Positions 1 through 7,545 of a stretch of DNA of 64,000 bases are shown here, piece after piece (within the stretch, counting starts at the first letter, position 1; every line of letters starts with the position of its first letter). A model generated the notes under the pieces. The model saw nothing but the letters and a program-made list of their open reading frames with translations. It had not been told where the DNA came from and made no database searches. The DNA is from Bacteroidaceae bacterium (GTDB taxonomy: Bacteria; Bacteroidota; Bacteroidia; Bacteroidales; Bacteroidaceae), in the NCBI GenBank assembly GCA_017383485.1, contig JAFNXM010000016.1:1-64000 (forward strand). The letters are read 5' to 3'. The translations under genes were made by a program, and so were the position numbers.

Positions 1-22
1 CATAGTAAATACTTTTTTCCAT
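1..22 (-). CDS. 5' end of an unidentified gene, cut by the window edge
   Basis: An ATG on the minus strand (complement of CAT at 20-22) opens a frame MEKSIYY that leaves the window after seven codons. It overlaps the stop of the preceding small ORF as TAATG, the usual signature of translational coupling. Seven residues are too few to identify a product. The call rests only on the overlap and the open frame. Confidence 0.25.
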
Positions 23-171
23 TATTTGTCGATTTTTTCAATCCACGGCATATTATTGGGGTCGGGAACAATCTCCCTCAACTCCCAAATGCGCCCCAAG
101 TCACGCAGGTACTTGTTCGAGAATAGAATATCATAGGGTACTAAGATGGAGAGAGTTTTTACTTTCTCCAT
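22..171 (-). CDS. small ORF, 49 aa, unknown function
   Basis: This short minus-strand frame has an ATG start and encodes about 49 residues ending NMPWIEKIDK. Its composition looks protein-like, rich in charged and aromatic residues with a Trp-Glu-Leu-Arg stretch. It could equally be the remnant of a longer gene, because no signal peptide or known domain is visible. Its stop overlaps the ATG of the next gene (TAATG), which argues for co-translation. Against it, a perfect 10-bp hairpin with a plus-strand T tail covers its first codons. I do not recognise the family. Confidence 0.3.
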   Translation of the reverse strand: MEKVKTLSILVPYDILFSNKYLRDLGRIWELREIVPDPNNMPWIEKIDK

Positions 172-178
172 CTTTTTG
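143..178 (+). terminator. hairpin with T-rich tail (possible plus-strand terminator)
   Basis: AAGATGGAGA (143-152) pairs perfectly with TCTCCATCTT (165-174) around a 12-nt loop. It is followed on the plus strand by TTTGTTTTATTG, the layout of an intrinsic terminator. No complete plus-strand gene lies before it in the window, so it may serve a gene off the left edge. It may instead be a dyad unrelated to termination, since it overlaps the start of a minus-strand small ORF. Confidence 0.4.
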
Positions 179-251
179 TTTTATTGTGATCTTCGGAGTT
201 GCAGATAGGTTGCCTAAATTAAATGCTTTGCTGTGTTTGTAGAGTAAGTAT

Positions 252-1163
252 TTATTTTGAGGCAAGGTGGACAAAATGCTGATCTTTGTTTTTTTTGTGT
301 TCGGCACGATAGGCGCTCGGCGAAAGGCCTACGACGCGTGTAAAATACTTGCCGAAGAATGATAGTGAGGGGAAGTTCAGGTCGTAGGCAATGTACTTTA
401 TAGAACGGTCGGTAGAGGTCAGTTGAGCTATAGCATCCAGCGTGACGTAACGCTCAATCCATTCCATAGCACTACGTTCACTCGAGGCTTTTATTACAGT
501 GGATATATACTTTGGCGTGAGTCCCATGCGTTCAGCATAGTACTTCAGGTCGCGGTGCTCACGGTAGTTTGCCTCGACGAGTTTTAGGAATTCCGATGTG
601 AGCTTCACTTGATGATTATCGACCTTATCCGCTTTGTCTTTCTCGTGGAGAAAGTAACCTAGGCCGAGGAAGAAGGCACGCGTGATAAGTTGCACAATCT
701 CCAGTCGGTTGGGGTTAGCCTCTATGGTGATGGTATTTTTCACCATGCGCAGGTAGTCTTCGATCGCCTCGCGTGCAGGAGCAGACAGTAGTTGATAGGG
801 GCGCGACTGTATGATATTGCGCAGGTTGAAGGTGTTGCCTATGCTCAGACTTTCGGTAAAATGATCTGTCATTAGCAGGTATGTTGCCTCGAAATCGTTG
901 CTGAGTTTCACAAGTTCGGTGATTTGACCAGGAAGCACAATAAACAATCCACCCGCTTCGATATTGTAGGTGCGTGTGTTGACTCGCCCCGTGCCCTTGC
1001 CGTGCTGACAGTATGCCGCCACTACAAAGGGTGAATGGTGTGGCTGGCTCGGTAGTATGGCAAACGATGGGTTGACGATGACGGAGATTTCGTCACCAAG
1101 GCTATAAGCACTGCAGCGATGCCCTTCGTCTATATATTTGTCAATTGTCTCAGCAAGTGTCAT
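252..1163 (-). CDS. AraC-family transcriptional regulator
   Basis: The 303-aa protein has the AraC layout. An N-terminal sensing half (about residues 1-150, with a cupin-like segment around ILPSQPHHSPFVV) is followed by a C-terminal double helix-turn-helix (about 195-295). The first HTH is near YAERMGLTPKYISTVIK and the second near IKYIAYDLNFPSLSFFGKYF, closing with the characteristic GLSPSAYR. It would bind DNA and control transcription in response to an unknown effector. It lies divergent to the small repeat protein at 1354, so that gene is the obvious candidate target. The ATG at 1163 is the natural start; a TATCTTTG -7 box lies about 40 bases upstream on this strand. Confidence 0.9.
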   Translation of the reverse strand: MTLAETIDKYIDEGHRCSAYSLGDEISVIVNPSFAILPSQPHHSPFVVAAYCQHGKGTGRVNTRTYNIEAGGLFIVLPGQITELVKLSNDFEATYLLMTDHFTESLSIGNTFNLRNIIQSRPYQLLSAPAREAIEDYLRMVKNTITIEANPNRLEIVQLITRAFFLGLGYFLHEKDKADKVDNHQVKLTSEFLKLVEANYREHRDLKYYAERMGLTPKYISTVIKASSERSAMEWIERYVTLDAIAQLTSTDRSIKYIAYDLNFPSLSFFGKYFTRVVGLSPSAYRAEHKKNKDQHFVHLASK

Positions 1164-1203
1164 GTTTTCCCTCGTTTAAATTAAAAATCCGACTATTACT
1201 CCA

Positions 1204-1211
1204 CAAAGATA
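1204..1211 (-). promoter_or_regulatory. -7 element for the AraC-family gene
   Basis: On the minus strand this reads TATCTTTG, matching the Bacteroidetes -7 consensus TAnnTTTG, 40 nt before the ATG at 1163. No clean TTTG -33 box is found at the expected 19-21 nt, so strength is uncertain. Confidence 0.45.
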
Positions 1212-1276
1212 AGAATATTAGGTGACAATTATTTATATCAACAGAACTATCATCCATTCAATCCGACTCATGGCAC

Positions 1277-1307
1277 TTTGTTTGTCTTGTTTTCCATCCT
1301 ACCTTTG
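1277..1307 (+). promoter_or_regulatory. Bacteroidetes-type promoter for the 75-aa repeat protein
   Basis: TTTG (1277-1280), 19 nt, then TACCTTTG (1300-1307) is an exact match to the TTTG-N19-TAnnTTTG consensus. Transcription would start near 1314. This rules out the upstream in-frame start at 1222 and supports the ATG at 1354. Confidence 0.75.
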
Positions 1308-1353
1308 CACTTGTAAATGGGTGTTAATAATATTAACGGTTAAAAATAAGAGT

Positions 1354-1581
1354 ATGACAAAGAAAGTATCAGAGGTAAAGGAAGGTGTAGTTGAAACCTA
1401 CATAAGTATTGAGAATGCTGTGGTAGATAGTTATAAGACTATCGAAAATGCAGCAGTAACCAGTTATAAGGCTGTTGAAAAAGCAGCAGTGGGCGGCTAC
1501 AAAAAGATAGAGGATAAGGCTGTAGAGTTTGGACGTAGCCTTGCTGAGGAGTACGAACGCCAAAAGAAGAATGATAGGTAA
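1354..1581 (+). CDS. small helical protein built of 11-residue repeats, 75 aa
   Basis: After MTKKVSEVKEG the protein is four near-copies of an 11-residue unit: VVETYISIENA, VVDSYKTIENA, AVTSYKAVEKA and AVGGYKKIEDK, then a charged tail. An 11-residue period with regular hydrophobic positions is typical of an amphipathic helix wrapping a surface or forming a right-handed coiled coil, as in LEA-type or lipid-binding helices. There is no signal peptide, so it should be cytoplasmic. A longer frame from 1222 exists, but the promoter at 1277-1307 lies inside that extension, so 1354 is the start. It stands alone, divergent from the AraC regulator. The function is unknown. Confidence 0.7.
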   Translation: MTKKVSEVKEGVVETYISIENAVVDSYKTIENAAVTSYKAVEKAAVGGYKKIEDKAVEFGRSLAEEYERQKKNDR

Positions 1582-1691
1582 TATATAATAATATAGCAGG
1601 CGTGTCGCCCGGGCATTGGCGTGTGGCAATAGAGAAGCGCACGCATCATTTGTGCGGGTCACTGGCCCCATGCCCAAATGTCTCTTGCTTG

Positions 1692-1713
1692 ATTTCGCTA
1701 CCTTTAGCGAAAT
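1692..1713. repeat. perfect 9-bp inverted repeat
   Basis: ATTTCGCTA (1692-1700) and TAGCGAAAT (1705-1713) form a perfect stem with a CCTT loop. It has no T tail on either strand. It directly abuts the conserved end of the dispersed element at 1718-1961, so it could be the 3' hairpin of an RNA from that element. Confidence 0.5.
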
Positions 1714-1717
1714 ATGG

Positions 1718-1961
1718 TTTGTACAATAAGTCAAAGAACGTTTTCTCGTATAGATGTCACGATGTGAAGTCTGTGCGAGATTTTTAATGTGTATATGCAG
1801 ACTGTTTCTGGGTGCAATGGCGGCCCTGTTGTCACTGCTCGACATGCTGTGTTTTTCACGCGTATATTATATAATGTGTCTGCATGCGTACGCGTGAGAA
1901 TCTGTTGCAAAGATACGAACTGCGGCAAGCCGTCTTCATCTTTAGCGTAGATAAGGATTTT
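1718..1961 (-). ncRNA. dispersed element copy A: promoter, hairpins, boxA-like end (candidate RNA or leader)
   Basis: Read on the minus strand, this copy carries, in order: a conserved box ending TAAAGATGAAGAC (1932-1960 region); an 18-nt gap; TATCTTTGCA (-7 box 1908-1915); about 160 nt of variable sequence; and TTCTTTGACTTATTGTACAA. The variable part holds inverted repeats TCACGCGTA/TACGCGTGA (1856-1864, 1889-1897), ATGCAGAC/GTCTGCAT (1795-1802, 1878-1885) and a TCTCG...CGAGA stem (about 1744-1780). The same architecture recurs at 30811-30945 and 45967-46090. With its flanks (1582-2182) it fills the gap between the repeat-protein gene and the WYL regulator, where I see no coding sequence. 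A short RNA is inferred. Confidence 0.45.
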
Positions 1962-2182
1962 GAAAACAAGGTAAAAATGCTTCAGAACTTCGATAAAAAG
2001 GCGTGAGTCGTAAGGCGAGAAAAAATATTTATTTTTTGTAGACTCTGATTTTGTAGAGAAAAATGATTACTTTTGTGAAGCCTAAACGATGGTTGCAGTA
2101 GGGATTAAAAGTGGTAATAAGATGCAGGCTTTATTTCACCCTCCCTTCTGCGGCAACAACCTAAAGGTCTACAAGAATACGT

Positions 2183-3091
2183 ATGGAACTCGAAAAATTT
2201 GATCGCCAACTCAGACTGATGATTCTACTGACTCAAAATCATGCGTTGAGTGTAGAGGATATCAGCGAACAGTTGCATCTGACGAAACGTAGTATCTATC
2301 GCTATTTGGATACATTTAGCGACATGGGATTTGTTGTGATCAAGGAGGGCAAACGCTATCGTTTGGACCACACGTCGCCCTTTTTTCGCCAAATCACGGA
2401 CAAGATTCACTTGACTCAGGACGAGGCGATCATGCTCAATAATATACTGTCGGCGATCCCGGACAATTCGCCACAGGTGAGACACCTCCGCGCCAAATTG
2501 AAACAACTATACGACTACAAAGCACTGGCGAGCCACGGTATAGACGAGCATGTGGCAAAAAACTTTGCTACGCTATTTGAAGCGATTAAATCAGAACGCG
2601 CGGTATTACTTAAGAGTTATACTTCGCCCAGTAGTGGCAAGGTAAGCAACCGCCTTGTCGAGCCTTATCTCTTTCTTTCTGAAAACACGGAAATACGCTG
2701 TTACGAGGTTGAGACGGGGATGAACAAGACGTTCAAGATCAGTCGTGCGGAAAGCATAGAAATGCTCGATTTGACTTGGTCACACAAGGACAAGCATACA
2801 CCTATTTATACCGACCTGTTCCATTTTTCAGGCGAGGAGCAGATACCTGTCAAATTACTGCTTGGCACCTTGTCGGCAAGCCTATTATTAGAAGAATGTC
2901 CCGCCGCCGAGCAAGAAATGCAGTTGCAGGAGGATGGCAGATTCCTCTTGTCGACCAAAGTTTGTAGTTTCAAGGGGGTCGGACGTTTCGTTTTGGGGCT
3001 GTTTGACGACATCGAAGTGGTAGATTCTCCCGATTTCTTGAAATTTTTGCAAGAAAAAGTTGAATTTTTAACATTTAAAATTAAAAAGTGA
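2183..3091 (+). CDS. HTH and WYL-domain transcriptional regulator
   Basis: The 302-aa protein begins with a DeoR/HTH_11-type winged helix (about residues 8-60, ALSVEDISEQLHLTKRSIYR). A linker and a WYL-like ligand-sensing region follow (about 135-215). This is the YafY-type family layout; WYL domains are thought to sense nucleic acids or nucleotides. The ATG at 2183 is preceded by a long leader with a TACTTTTG -7-like box at 2068-2075. The next gene, on the same strand 59 nt later, is a small membrane protein that could be its target or partner. The effector is unknown. Confidence 0.8.
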   Translation: MELEKFDRQLRLMILLTQNHALSVEDISEQLHLTKRSIYRYLDTFSDMGFVVIKEGKRYRLDHTSPFFRQITDKIHLTQDEAIMLNNILSAIPDNSPQVRHLRAKLKQLYDYKALASHGIDEHVAKNFATLFEAIKSERAVLLKSYTSPSSGKVSNRLVEPYLFLSENTEIRCYEVETGMNKTFKISRAESIEMLDLTWSHKDKHTPIYTDLFHFSGEEQIPVKLLLGTLSASLLLEECPAAEQEMQLQEDGRFLLSTKVCSFKGVGRFVLGLFDDIEVVDSPDFLKFLQEKVEFLTFKIKK

Positions 3092-3150
3092 CGTAGTTTG
3101 TCACTTTTTGGCCTTTCCTTTGCACCATAAACCTAAAAACACTTAGTATT

Positions 3151-3438
3151 ATGACAAAGAAAGAAGCCACATTGAAGATGACATTCGCACCACAAATCAG
3201 TGCACAGTTCTCTCTCAAACAATATTTGTGCGAATGCGCAGCAGTAAAATATCTTGCCGATATTTATTCTAATCTGTTAGAGGAGAAAGTTTCTCCCTGG
3301 CGTACTTTGCATTTCGTACATGCTCAAATGGCGATTTTCTCGCTCATTCTGTTTGGCAGAGCATCCGTACTGGGCACGCTATTACTACTCGTTTGGACAC
3401 TTTTTGCCTTTCTTTCGGCTGCAAAGTGCAAGGGGTAG
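3151..3438 (+). CDS. small membrane protein, unknown function
   Basis: This 95-aa ORF has a soluble N-terminal half with two cysteines (about residues 28-30) and a hydrophobic C-terminal half (about 55-92). The hydrophobic part should form one or two inner-membrane segments: a stretch with IFSLILFG, then LGTLLLLVWTLFAFLSA. I do not recognise the family. It follows the WYL regulator on the same strand and is followed by a strong repeat-type hairpin at 3484-3544 that could end its transcript. It starts MTKK, as does the repeat protein at 1354, but the two are otherwise unrelated. Confidence 0.6.
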   Translation: MTKKEATLKMTFAPQISAQFSLKQYLCECAAVKYLADIYSNLLEEKVSPWRTLHFVHAQMAIFSLILFGRASVLGTLLLLVWTLFAFLSAAKCKG

Positions 3439-3470
3439 TTTTACGCCTTAAATACTTCTGAAAAATTATC

Positions 3471-3546
3471 CAAGACCTTTTTGAAAAACCCTAGACCTTT
3501 TTTAAATTTCGCGACGTCTCGTTGAAAAAAGGTCTAGGGTTTTTTT
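3471..3546. repeat. GCGACG-type intergenic repeat, copy R1
   Basis: A 20-bp perfect stem (3484-3503 with 3525-3544, centred on CCCTAGACC and GGTCTAGGG) encloses the family core GCGACGTCTCG (3511-3521). It is the cleanest hairpin of the eight-copy family. The right arm ends in a run of Ts, so it can act as a terminator for the small membrane gene; the stem is symmetric and could work in both directions. Confidence 0.75.
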
Positions 3547-3640
3547 GTGCACATAAATCAGGGGCGAAAGTTTAGGTATTTTAGCATTCGCAAAACCAAA
3601 ACAAGAGCGCCGCCAAACGTAGCGGATGAAAAAAAAGTTT

Positions 3641-3648
3641 TATCTTTG
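3641..3648 (+). promoter_or_regulatory. -7 element of the suf operon
   Basis: TATCTTTG followed by CA matches the Bacteroidetes -7 box, 55 nt before the sufC ATG. No TTTG is found 19-21 nt upstream. Confidence 0.45.
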
Positions 3649-3702
3649 CAACTACAAAGCAAGTGAGTCGAAAAACTTGCTCTAAACTTGAACACAAACG
3701 CT

Positions 3703-4452
3703 ATGTTAGAAATCAAAAATCTGCATGCCTCGGTCGAAGGCAAAGAAATATTAAAGGGCGTCAATCTGACTATTGGCGACGGCGAAGTACACGTATTGAT
3801 GGGACCCAACGGTTCGGGCAAAAGTACCCTGAGCCATGTCCTGGTGGGCAACCCTAAATATACCGTCACAGAGGGTAGTATCACATTCAACGGCAAGGAC
3901 TTGCTCGAACTCTCGCCCGAAGATCGTTCGCACGAGGGTATCTTCATGTCATTCCAGGCACCCATCGAAATCCCTGGCGTGTCGATGACCAACTTCCTCC
4001 GCGCCGCAGTGAATGCCAAGCGAAAATATTTTGGCGAAGAACCTATCGCTGCAGGAGACTTCCTGAAAATGCTCAAGGAAAAGAGAAAACTCGTGGGACT
4101 CGACGCCCACTTTATGAGTCGTGGCGTGAACGAAGGTTTCTCTGGTGGCGAGCGCAAACGCAATGAGATCTTCCAGATGGCAGTGCTTGAACCAAAATTC
4201 AGTATCCTTGACGAAACCGACTCGGGCCTTGACGTAGATGCTCTGCGCATTGTGGCCGAGGGTTTCAACCTGCTCCGCACTCCACAGACATCAGCGATGG
4301 TCATCACACACTACCAGCGCATGCTGGACTACCTCAAGCCCGATTTTGTACATGTCTTGGTGAACGGACAGATCGTCAAGGAAGGTGACGCTTCGCTGGG
4401 ATATGCTATCGAGGAGAAGGGATTTGATTGGATTAAGGAAGAACTCAAATAA
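3703..4452 (+). CDS. sufC: SufC, Fe-S cluster assembly ATPase
   Basis: This is the ABC-type ATPase of the SufBCD scaffold that builds Fe-S clusters in the cytoplasm. The 249-aa protein shows Walker A GPNGSGKST (about residues 34-42), an ABC signature FSGGERKRNE (about 145) and Walker B ILDETDSGLD, all typical of SufC. ATG at 3703 is chosen over an in-frame TTG at 3688 because family members begin MLEIKNLHA. It leads the sufC-sufD-sufS run, with sufD starting 9 nt after its stop. sufB, the usual upstream neighbour in Bacteroidales, is absent; a repeat element and a promoter occupy that place. Confidence 0.95.
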   Translation: MLEIKNLHASVEGKEILKGVNLTIGDGEVHVLMGPNGSGKSTLSHVLVGNPKYTVTEGSITFNGKDLLELSPEDRSHEGIFMSFQAPIEIPGVSMTNFLRAAVNAKRKYFGEEPIAAGDFLKMLKEKRKLVGLDAHFMSRGVNEGFSGGERKRNEIFQMAVLEPKFSILDETDSGLDVDALRIVAEGFNLLRTPQTSAMVITHYQRMLDYLKPDFVHVLVNGQIVKEGDASLGYAIEEKGFDWIKEELK

Positions 4453-4461
4453 TGCGCCGCT

Positions 4462-5805
4462 ATGAGTAGCCTTGAACAATACCTGCAATTATATCACGCC
4501 GAAAAGCAAAGAATCGCCGCGGGCAGTTGTGCACCGCTCAATGCTTTGCGCGAGGAGCAATTGGCCCTACTCGAAAAGCACGGTCTGCCGACAAAGCGCA
4601 ACGAGGAGTACCTCTATACCGATGTCGAAGCGGCATTGGCTCCTGATTACGGCGTCAATTTGAATCGCTCCGTTCCTGCCATTGATCCCTATCAGACCTA
4701 CCGCTGCGCAGTACCCAATCTGAGCACATGGCTCTACTTCGTGGTGAACGATGTCGTGATGCCGAGCGAAGGACATGCTGCGCCATTGCCCGAAGGCGTC
4801 GTGGTGGAAACATTATGTCAGGCGGCGGCGAAAAAAACCGATTTCATCGCAAAATTTTATCATCGTGCCGCTGGCAAAAACTACGATGGAATTGCTGCGA
4901 TCAACACACTTTTAGCACAAGATGGTATCCTTGTACACATCTCGAAGGGTGTACAACTGAAGAAACCTATACAAATTGTCAACGTATCGGCGGCAAAAAA
5001 CGATTTGATGATGAATCGCCGCATCTTGGTCGTTGTGGAAGAGGGCGCACAAGGCAGTATTTTGCTCTGCGACCACGCCGAGGGCGAACAAAATCACTTG
5101 TCCACACAAGTGGTCGAAGTATTCGCCGCACCACATGCCCAGCTGGATATTTATAGTATTGAGGAAACGAAATCTACCAACACACGCTTCAGCAATCTCT
5201 ACACCGAACAGGCGGCAGAGAGCAATATCTCGTACACCAACGTCACCTTGACCAACGGGAATACTCGCAATCGCGCAGAGTTCCGCCTATTGGGCGAAAA
5301 TGCCAAGGTGGAAGCCCGAGGCGCCCTGATGACGGATGCTGAAGAAAGGGTGGACAACTATTTATTAGTAGACCACGCCGTGCCACAATGCACCAGCGAG
5401 ATGCTATACAAATATGTGATCAATGGCAAAAGCACGGCAGCTTTTACAGGCAAGGTATTGGTGCGCGAAGGTGCTCAAAAGAGTCTGTCCGAGCAAATCA
5501 ACGCCAATCTTCTCGCTTCACCAGAAGCACGCGTATTGACTCAGCCGATGTTGGAAATCTACGCGGACGACGTGAAGTGCAATCACGGCTCAAGCATTGG
5601 CAAGATGGATGAAAATGCTCTGTTCTATATGCGCCAACGTGGTATTGCCGAGCAAGAAGCCCGCTTGCTGTTGCAACAAGCCTTTGTCAACGAAGTGCTG
5701 AATCATGTCAAGATGGAACAACTCCGCGATAGATTGACACACCTCGTTGAGATGCGTTTCCGGGGTGAACTCTCGCCTTGTCAAGGATGCAAAATGTGCC
5801 GATGA
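4462..5805 (+). CDS. sufD: SufD, Fe-S cluster assembly scaffold component
   Basis: The 447-aa protein has the SufB/SufD beta-helix core in its middle and C-terminal parts (for example LADPYGV-like N-terminal text, then MYKYVINGKSTAAFTGKV and HGSSIGKMDENALFYMRQRG). These last stretches hold the conserved His-Gly and tyrosine-methionine-arginine positions of the family. SufD forms the SufBC2D complex, so it needs SufB and SufC. It follows sufC by 9 nt and is separated from sufS by 135 nt. The end contains a Cys-rich CQGCKMC motif of unknown role. ATG 4462 gives the usual N-terminus. Confidence 0.93.
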   Translation: MSSLEQYLQLYHAEKQRIAAGSCAPLNALREEQLALLEKHGLPTKRNEEYLYTDVEAALAPDYGVNLNRSVPAIDPYQTYRCAVPNLSTWLYFVVNDVVMPSEGHAAPLPEGVVVETLCQAAAKKTDFIAKFYHRAAGKNYDGIAAINTLLAQDGILVHISKGVQLKKPIQIVNVSAAKNDLMMNRRILVVVEEGAQGSILLCDHAEGEQNHLSTQVVEVFAAPHAQLDIYSIEETKSTNTRFSNLYTEQAAESNISYTNVTLTNGNTRNRAEFRLLGENAKVEARGALMTDAEERVDNYLLVDHAVPQCTSEMLYKYVINGKSTAAFTGKVLVREGAQKSLSEQINANLLASPEARVLTQPMLEIYADDVKCNHGSSIGKMDENALFYMRQRGIAEQEARLLLQQAFVNEVLNHVKMEQLRDRLTHLVEMRFRGELSPCQGCKMCR

Positions 5806-5940
5806 AACGGCACTTTTTTGCCTTTCCATTACATCATTTTGAGTTGATACGACTTCTTGTTGAACCTTGACCATACTCTGGGGTAAATAAACAAGATTTA
5901 CATAGAATTACACGCCGTCTCGTGCGCACTACATTTGAAT

Positions 5941-7167
5941 ATGAATCCAAATTCTCAAAATATCGAGCAACTTCGCGCTGACTTCCCTATCCTGGGCAGA
6001 CAGATTTACAATCGTCCCCTGGTTTACTTGGACAATGCTGCCACTACGCAGAAACCAAAGTGCGTGGTCGACGCCATTGCCGACGAGTACTACAATCTGA
6101 ATGCCAATGTGCATCGCGGTGTACACTATCTGTCGCAACAAGCTACCGAGTTGCACGAAGCAGCCCGTATCCGCGTGAAAGAATTTATCGGTGCGCATAG
6201 CGAAAGGGAGATTGTCTTCACCCGAGGTACTACGGAGAGTCTTAACCTACTTGCTTTTTCTCTCGGAGAATGGTTGCTCGGCGAAGGAGATGAAGTCATT
6301 ATCTCAACGATGGAGCACCATTCCAACATTGTACCTTGGCAAATGTTGCGCGATCGCAAGGGAATTGTACTGAAGGTTATCCCTGTGGACGATAGGGGAG
6401 ACCTGCTGCTCGACGAGTACGAGAAACTTTTCACCGAGCGTACGAAACTGGTCAGCGTAGCACACGTCAGCAACGTCCTTGGTACGATCAATCCTGTCGA
6501 TGAAATGGCGGAAATTGCGCACGATAAGGGTTGTCTGATTATTGTCGACGGCGCGCAGAGCGTACCCCACATGCCCATCAACGTAGAGCAGATGGATTGC
6601 GATTTCCTCGTATTCAGCGGTCACAAAATGTATGGTCCCACAGGAATAGGTGTACTCTACGGCAAAGAAAGTCTATTGTCGCAGATGCCACCCTACCAGG
6701 GCGGCGGAGAAATGATCAAGACTGTCAGTTTCGAAAAGACCACGTACGAAGAACTACCCTACAAATTTGAAGCCGGTACGCCCGACTACGTAGGCAGTCA
6801 CGCTCTGGCTATAGCCATCGACTATCTGGAAGCGCTGGGCATGGACAATATTGCACGATATGAGGATGAATTGCTGCGCTATGCTATGGAGCAAATGCAA
6901 ACTATTGAAGGGATGAAAATATACGGTGAATCCGATAAAAAAGATGCAGTCATCTCTTTCAATATCGAAGGCATTCATCACCTAGATCTTGGCACATTGC
7001 TCGACCGTCTGGGCGTAGCTATCCGCACAGGTCATCACTGTGCACAACCCGTGATGCAGCGCTTCGGCGTAGAGGGCATGGCGCGCGTGTCCTTTGCTTT
7101 GTATAACACAAAGGAGGAAATCGATGCATTCATCGCCGCCCTGCGCAGAGTGCAAAAGATGTTTTAA
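5941..7167 (+). CDS. sufS: SufS, cysteine desulfurase
   Basis: This PLP enzyme removes sulfur from cysteine as a persulfide for Fe-S assembly. Class II (SufS/CsdA) features are present: the PLP lysine in SGHKMYGPTGIG (about residue 225), the substrate-binding TTESLNL region near residue 95, and the catalytic cysteine in RTGHHCAQPVM (about 365). At 408 aa it is full length. ATG 5941 is preferred over an in-frame TTG at 5935. No sufE or sufU lies next to it. It closes the suf run; the next gene, a YbjQ protein, follows after 50 nt. Confidence 0.95.
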   Translation: MNPNSQNIEQLRADFPILGRQIYNRPLVYLDNAATTQKPKCVVDAIADEYYNLNANVHRGVHYLSQQATELHEAARIRVKEFIGAHSEREIVFTRGTTESLNLLAFSLGEWLLGEGDEVIISTMEHHSNIVPWQMLRDRKGIVLKVIPVDDRGDLLLDEYEKLFTERTKLVSVAHVSNVLGTINPVDEMAEIAHDKGCLIIVDGAQSVPHMPINVEQMDCDFLVFSGHKMYGPTGIGVLYGKESLLSQMPPYQGGGEMIKTVSFEKTTYEELPYKFEAGTPDYVGSHALAIAIDYLEALGMDNIARYEDELLRYAMEQMQTIEGMKIYGESDKKDAVISFNIEGIHHLDLGTLLDRLGVAIRTGHHCAQPVMQRFGVEGMARVSFALYNTKEEIDAFIAALRRVQKMF

Positions 7168-7217
7168 CCATTTGACTTTACCTTAAATCAAAAACCCCCT
7201 TTTTAAAAAATAATAAT

Positions 7218-7535
7218 ATGATTCTCACTACCACACCAACTATCGAAGGACATCCCGTACGCCACTATTTGGGCGTAGTAACTAGTGAAACAATCATCGG
7301 AGCCAACGTCCTCAAGGATTTTATGGCAGGTATTCGTGATCTTGTCGGCGGACGTTCTAATGCTTACGAACAAGTGTTGCGCGAAGCAAAGGATGCCGCG
7401 CTTCAAGAACTCACATCTCGTGCACAAACGCTTGGTGCCAACGCAATCGTAGGCATTGACTTTGACTACGAGACTGTAGGTTCAAGCGGTTCTATGCTGA
7501 TGGTGACATGCAGCGGCACTGCTGTAGTTATCTAA
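7218..7535 (+). CDS. YbjQ/UPF0145 family protein
   Basis: The 105-aa protein matches the YbjQ family (putative heavy-metal-binding fold, UPF0145). It opens with a strand, [18 protein letters not shown], carries the [19 protein letters not shown] segment, and ends with [15 protein letters not shown] plus a final beta strand. Family members form pentameric rings. A role in metal binding has been suggested but not shown. It sits 10 nt before rnhB and probably shares its transcript. Confidence 0.88.
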   Translation: MILTTTPTIEGHPVRHYLGVVTSETIIGANVLKDFMAGIRDLVGGRSNAYEQVLREAKDAALQELTSRAQTLGANAIVGIDFDYETVGSSGSMLMVTCSGTAVVI

Positions 7536-7545
7536 TAGACACAGC

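Noticed and set aside
1369..1845. 158-aa minus-strand frame across the repeat protein and element A
   Set aside because: It overlaps the promoter-supported 75-aa gene and reads through hairpin DNA; Ser/Leu-rich without a domain.
1911..1961. tRNA or rRNA remnant in element A, suggested by the boxA-like sequence
   Set aside because: No cloverleaf, TpsiC loop or rRNA segment is present next to any of the three copies.
3558..4307. 249-aa minus-strand frame opposite sufC
   Set aside because: It is the antisense shadow of a clear SufC with all ABC motifs and has Ser/Arg-rich composition typical of complementary frames.
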